Source: a bacterium (GTDB taxonomy: Bacteria > Chloroflexota > Dormibacteria > Aeolococcales > Bog-877). Taken from it: a stretch of 8,152 bases of DNA. Under the pieces are notes generated by a model. It did no database searches. It worked only from the letters and a program-made list of their open reading frames with translations, and was not told where the DNA came from. Within the stretch, counting starts at the first letter, position 1, and each line of letters opens with the position of its first letter. This document shows, in pieces, positions 5,511 through 8,152 of the stretch. Both the position numbers and the translations under genes were made by a program. The stretch covers positions 1 through 8,152 of the forward strand of contig JAJZGN010000085.1 in NCBI GenBank assembly GCA_021798435.1, in the 5' to 3' direction.

Positions 5511-5648
5511 ATGAGCAGCGGGCCGGCGCCGCGGCTCGAGGGCCCCAACTTCGTCGGCGCGCGCCTGCACTCCCCGGACTTCTAGAAAGCCCGCATCACC
5601 GATGGCCACTTCGCCGGCGCGGAGATCTCGGGATTCATCGAAGGCCTG
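5511..5648 (+). pseudogene. Remnant of a pentapeptide-repeat protein, interrupted by TAG
   Basis: From ATG 5511 the frame reads to LEGPNFVGARLHSPDF, then meets TAG at 5583-5585. It continues in the same frame as KARITDGHFAGAEISGFIEG. The five-residue periodicity (N-F-V-G-A, R-L-H-S-P, H-F-A-G-A, E-I-S-G-F) marks pentapeptide repeats. The run into 'E-I-x-G-x-I-E-G-L' resembles the ending of a repeat domain fused to DinB-like proteins in Gram-positive bacteria (from memory). After 5648 the frame loses sense and stops at 5694. There is no good Shine-Dalgarno. Hence a decayed fragment is more likely than a 24-residue peptide or readthrough. Confidence 0.5.
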
Positions 5649-5816
5649 TGTTCCCCAAGGCCCGCGTCCCGGGTGCTGCTCCCAGATCGATCATGAGGCC
5701 ACCGGTCGCCAAGCACCGGCGCCATAGCTGGTGCCTGGATGGCCCGCAGGAGGCGCACGACATCGAGAGCGTCCGAGGTGAGTAGCCAGGGTCCCCGACG
5801 TTCACGAGGCGCTCCA

Positions 5817-5831
5817 GGCCGATACGCGGCC
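5817..5831 (-). terminator. Hairpin 12 nt after the anti-sigma stop, possible terminator
   Basis: GGCCG and CGGCC pair over a 5-nt loop directly downstream of the minus-strand stop at 5843. The stem is short and has no T-run. Confidence 0.3.
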
Positions 5832-5842
5832 AAGTGCCCGGC

Positions 5843-6997
5843 CTAAGGGACCATCACCGTCCAGGCGGCTTGGACGGTGCCCCACTCGGAAGACGTGTAG
5901 GGACCCGGACCGGAGCTCCATTGGATCACCAGCCGGTAAGCGCCTGCTCCGATGAGAGGGAAGAGTCGGGTCTCGCGATCGACCGCCGGTGGCGGCCCAT
6001 CTCCGGCCGAGAAGAGGCTGGAAGCCAAGACCTGGGTGGGCCAGGTACGCTGGCCCGACGGGGAAACCAGGTACACCCCGGGGTAGGCCTCGCCCGATCC
6101 GCAGCTCTTCGAGCCGGTAGCGGGCCAGCAGGCGTTCAGCCGGTCGATGAGCTGACCCTGGATCGCAGTTTGCACCACTAGTGCGTTCCCGCTCTGGGTC
6201 AGCTTGGTGACGGCGTAGTCGGTGCCTCCGGAGGCGACCGGCGCGGGCGTGGCCAGTGACATGGCTGAGCCCATGGTCACTGAGAACGGGATCGCCAGGG
6301 TGCCGCTGGCGGGATGCCAGTCCTGGGGGTTAGCGTTGGGGGTGCCCAGCGGCGGCTGGTTCCCGGAACCGGGACCCGGGCCGAGGTAGTACGGCCTGAG
6401 GGGGATGTGGAGGGTGAGCGCCACCTTCTGCCCCGCGGCCAAGCCCTGGAGGGGAGCGAAGAACTGCGCGAAGGCGGAGCTGGGGCACCCGTCCGACGAC
6501 GTGAGCGGGTAGTTGGCTCCGCCGGACTGGGTCAGGTACATGTGGGAGAACACGGCGTCACACCTGCCCTGACCCGGAACTCGGACGAACACCGTGGTCC
6601 GCACCGGGTCGGCCGCGGCGCCCACCACGGTGACGGTGACGCCGTCGGCGGTGGCGGTGCCGCTCTGAGGCTGGATCTGAGTCGAAGGGAGGCCAGCCAG
6701 CTGGAGTTCGCCGGCCGTAATGGCCCCCAGCACCGGAGTGGCGGCCAAGGCCTGGGCATAGCCCGGGATCAGGTAGCTGGCGGCGCCGTTGAGCAGGAGT
6801 GCCGCCGCTGAGGTGGCGGCTGCCAGCGTTCCCCAGCCCACGCGCCGCCACTGGCGGCGGCGGTGCCCCGGCCCGCCCCGGGACCAACGGCGCCGGGTCC
6901 CGAGTTCCGCCAGGTGTTCGGGGACTGGGATCTGCAGCGTCCACAGCCGGCCGGCCAGAGGGTCGCCATCGAGTGAGCCCGGGTGGGTGTTGGTCAT
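5843..6997 (-). CDS. Membrane-anchored anti-sigma factor, DUF4179-like
   Basis: A 384-residue partner of the sigma factor directly upstream. The ATG at 6997 overlaps the sigma stop as ATGA, and GGAGG lies 7 nt before it. Residues 1-52 are a basic cytoplasmic part, 53-76 a single membrane helix (VGWGTLAAATSAAALLLNGA...) and 77-384 an extracytoplasmic domain. The segment right after the helix (ALAATPVLGAI, then TATADGVTVTVVGAAADPVR) resembles the opening of DUF4179 anti-sigma proteins: an 'lp-hlG-i' patch, then a strand with 'nGitvtv'. The exterior part carries C146, C171, C290 and C299, which could form two disulfides. The cytoplasmic part has no cysteine, so this is not the zinc-binding (ZAS) anti-sigma type. 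It presumably holds the sigma at the membrane until an outside signal is sensed. Role inferred from gene order and topology. Confidence 0.85.
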   Translation of the reverse strand: MTNTHPGSLDGDPLAGRLWTLQIPVPEHLAELGTRRRWSRGGPGHRRRQWRRVGWGTLAAATSAAALLLNGAASYLIPGYAQALAATPVLGAITAGELQLAGLPSTQIQPQSGTATADGVTVTVVGAAADPVRTTVFVRVPGQGRCDAVFSHMYLTQSGGANYPLTSSDGCPSSAFAQFFAPLQGLAAGQKVALTLHIPLRPYYLGPGPGSGNQPPLGTPNANPQDWHPASGTLAIPFSVTMGSAMSLATPAPVASGGTDYAVTKLTQSGNALVVQTAIQGQLIDRLNACWPATGSKSCGSGEAYPGVYLVSPSGQRTWPTQVLASSLFSAGDGPPPAVDRETRLFPLIGAGAYRLVIQWSSGPGPYTSSEWGTVQAAWTVMVP

Positions 6998-7530
6998 CTG
7001 CGTTCCTCCAAGGCGAGGCGGAGTTGGGCGAGGGCCCGCCGGGTGGCCATCACCGCGGCGCGGTCGGTGGTGCCGAGCTGGCGTCCGATCTCCGAGAACG
7101 GCAGACCAGCGCCAAAGCGAAGAGCGATCAGGGTCCGGTACCGCTGGGGCAGGGCGCGCACCAGCGAGAGCAGCTCCGAGTCGGCGATACCCTGGAGGGC
7201 CGCGGCCTCGGCGTCGGGGATGGTTGGGGGCTCCTGCTGTAGCCGCACGAGCAGGAACCGGCGGCGGCGAGACAGACGCCCTGCGTCGTGGGCGCAATTG
7301 ACCACGATCCGCCAGAGCCATGACTCTATCGAGCCCCGGTCTGGATCGAATCGGTCCAGCGCCCGGATCGCCCGGACCAGGGCCTCCTGGGCCAGATCGG
7401 CGCTGTCTTGATCCCCCCGCGAGACCATGGCGGCGAACCGGTGAACTGGGGCCGCATAGCGACGCGCCAGCTCGTCTGCGGTTATCCCGGGGTCCCGGGG
7501 CACCGCGCGAGCCGGTAGGCGGAGGTCCAT
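6994..7530 (-). CDS. ECF-type RNA polymerase sigma factor
   Basis: A 178-residue group IV sigma factor with only regions 2 and 4. Region 2 spans about 19-90: DELARRYAAPVHRFA, DSADLAQEALVRAIRALDRF (the core-binding and -10 recognising helices), then SIESWLWRIVVNCAHDAGR. A linker with low complexity (91-117) leads to region 4 (119-175), LSLVRALPQRYRTLIALRFG, with the helix-turn-helix LPFSEIGRQLGTTDRAAVMATRR recognising the -35. It is coupled to the anti-sigma gene by an ATGA overlap. Start ATG 7530 has no clear Shine-Dalgarno. A weak -10 lies a few bases before it. The target genes cannot be deduced here; such pairs often regulate their own promoter. Confidence 0.93.
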   Translation of the reverse strand: MDLRLPARAVPRDPGITADELARRYAAPVHRFAAMVSRGDQDSADLAQEALVRAIRALDRFDPDRGSIESWLWRIVVNCAHDAGRLSRRRRFLLVRLQQEPPTIPDAEAAALQGIADSELLSLVRALPQRYRTLIALRFGAGLPFSEIGRQLGTTDRAAVMATRRALAQLRLALEERR

Positions 7531-7534
7531 GATC

Positions 7535-7564
7535 CAGATACGGTCCCACGCGGGGCGATGTCAC
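7535..7564 (-). promoter_or_regulatory. Candidate promoter of the sigma/anti-sigma pair
   Basis: On the minus strand GTGACA (7559-7564) is followed 18 nt later by TATCTG (7535-7540), 4 nt before ATG 7530. A second GTGACA lies 13 nt further upstream (7572-7577). The match to -35 is good and to -10 poor. The paired GTGACA could instead be a binding site. Confidence 0.3.
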
Positions 7565-7645
7565 GGCCCCGTGTCACAGTCCGCCGCTGCTTCGCCCCGG
7601 GCGGGACGGCGGCCCGACGCCGTGGCGTCGGCTCCGGCGCGGGCG

Positions 7646-7807
7646 GTGGAGCGCCTCGCCAGCCGTCTCGGTGTGTCGACCGCCGCGCTCGCGTCCTACG
7701 GGGAGAGGGAGCAGACCCGCACAGACCACCTCGGTGAAGTGGCCGAGGGGTTGGGCTGGCGGAGCGCCGGCGACGTCGGACGCAAGGAGCTGGAGCAGTG
7801 CCTCTAG
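7646..7807 (+). pseudogene. Fragment of a Tn3-family transposase N-terminal domain (DUF4158)
   Basis: The frame from GTG 7646 reads VERLASRLGVSTAALASYGE, then REQTRTDHLGEVAEGLGWRS and a short tail RKELEQCL before TAG. The pattern 'la-qLGv---al--Y--R-qTR--Hl-ei---lG-r' is the hallmark of the DUF4158 segment at the start of Tn3-type transposases. The roughly 900 further residues of such an enzyme are missing, and the sequence after the stop shows no continuation. The frame is open upstream to 7529, but the residues there look unlike a transposase. It is a relic, placed between the sigma gene and the SnoaL-like gene. Homology is by pattern memory, not by search. Confidence 0.55.
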
Positions 7808-8022
7808 TCGATCCGGGTTCGCCTAGAAGCGCTATGGCAGGCCGCTGGCGCCCTGGTTGACTGAGGGCGACCCCACCCCAGGAAGTAGCGTACACCACCG
7901 TTTACGATGCTTTGAGCTCTGCTGTCCCGCCGCCGAGGCGCCCTGGCTGCTGTTCCAGGCCAGCTCAAGAGCACAGACATGCTGATGGTTCCGAACCCTG
8001 GCCACCGGAAGCCGTCTTCCCC
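7808..8022. other. Intergenic stretch, possibly with an insertion-sequence end
   Basis: No gene is visible on either strand. The segment around 7885-7910 (GTAGCGTACACCACC then GTTTACGATGC) is lower in GC and recalls the 'GTACACCA' termini of IS256-group elements. No transposase, partner repeat or target duplication is seen. Confidence 0.3.
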
Positions 8023-8051
8023 TTGCTGTCGAGATGACCCGAGGTTATCGT
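8023..8051 (+). promoter_or_regulatory. -35/-10 promoter, leaderless, of the right-edge SnoaL-like gene
   Basis: TTGCTG (8023-8028), a 17-nt spacer, then TATCGT (8046-8051) ending 6 nt before GTG 8058. Spacing is ideal and there is no Shine-Dalgarno, so transcription probably starts on the GTG. Confidence 0.5.
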
Positions 8052-8057
8052 GAGCGC

Positions 8058-8152
8058 GTGACTCCCGGCGAGCTGGTCCGTGCCCTGTACGAGGCCTACC
8101 AGGATCGAGACTGGGCGCGCGCTGCCACTTTCCTCCATCCCGAGGTCGTCTT
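8058..8152 (+). CDS. SnoaL/NTF2-like protein, N-terminal part only
   Basis: The 31 visible residues read VTPGELVRALYEAYQDRDWA then RAATFLHPEVV and run off the right edge. This is the standard opening of a SnoaL-like fold: first helix, 'D-R-D-W' turn, then 'L-H-P-E-V'. Function cannot be inferred. GTG 8058 is preferred because of the TATCGT box 6 nt upstream. The in-frame ATG 8034 would add eight residues (MTRGYRER) and has no ribosome binding site. It is a second NTF2-like gene in the window, but its sequence is not obviously close to the one at 2658. Confidence 0.75.
   Translation, partial: MTPGELVRALYEAYQDRDWARAATFLHPEVV

Noticed and set aside
5390..5785. 131-codon plus-strand frame
   Set aside because: Out of frame with the pentapeptide-repeat remnant and very rich in Arg and Pro. 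No domain or ribosome site.
1..8152. CRISPR array, tRNA or rRNA genes, replication origin
   Set aside because: I found no regularly spaced repeats, no cloverleaf with matching arms and no DnaA-box cluster on either strand. The GGTTCG at 7819-7824 is not within a tRNA structure.

Overview
The window is about 8.2 kb of very GC-rich bacterial chromosome (roughly 70% GC by eye) with frequent GTG starts. Several genes seem to be transcribed without a leader: a TAnnnT -10 box sits 6-8 nt before the start codon. The YidC is the short Oxa1-like type without a large periplasmic domain. This suggests a high-GC member of the Terrabacteria, such as Actinomycetota or the Chloroflexota/Dormibacterota side. 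I cannot place it more closely from sequence alone.

Left region (1-1800, minus strand). This is the conserved operon rpmH-rnpA-yidD-yidC, tightly packed with 4-nt and 11-nt overlaps. yidC runs off the left edge. The rpmH frame has no ATG, GTG or TTG at its start. An ATC stands where the ATG should be, behind a good Shine-Dalgarno, and an in-frame stop lies five codons upstream. dnaA and recognisable DnaA boxes, the usual neighbours of this operon, are absent from the following 6 kb.

Middle region (1840-5122). A secreted lipoprotein gene (minus) diverges from a SnoaL/NTF2-like gene (plus) with a cysteine-rich N-terminus. Two 54-residue minus-strand frames follow. They overlap by GTGA and read like the two halves of one small beta-rich protein. 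A TMEM175-type potassium channel gene (plus) diverges from them. Next comes a two-gene minus unit: a YbjQ/UPF0145 protein followed by a small single-pass membrane protein.

Right region (5123-8152). About 700 bp lack an intact gene but hold a decayed pentapeptide-repeat coding segment broken by TAG. After it lies an ECF sigma factor / membrane anti-sigma pair on the minus strand (ATGA overlap). Behind the sigma gene is a fragment resembling the N-terminal domain of a Tn3-family transposase. The window ends in the first 31 codons of a second SnoaL-like gene. The two remnants suggest that this end is an accessory, turned-over stretch.

The strongest unusual observations are the ATC start of rpmH, the recurrent leaderless promoter arrangement (two genes share the 10-mer GTAGACTGCA), and the split 54+54-residue pair. 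I did not find a clear new multi-gene system.
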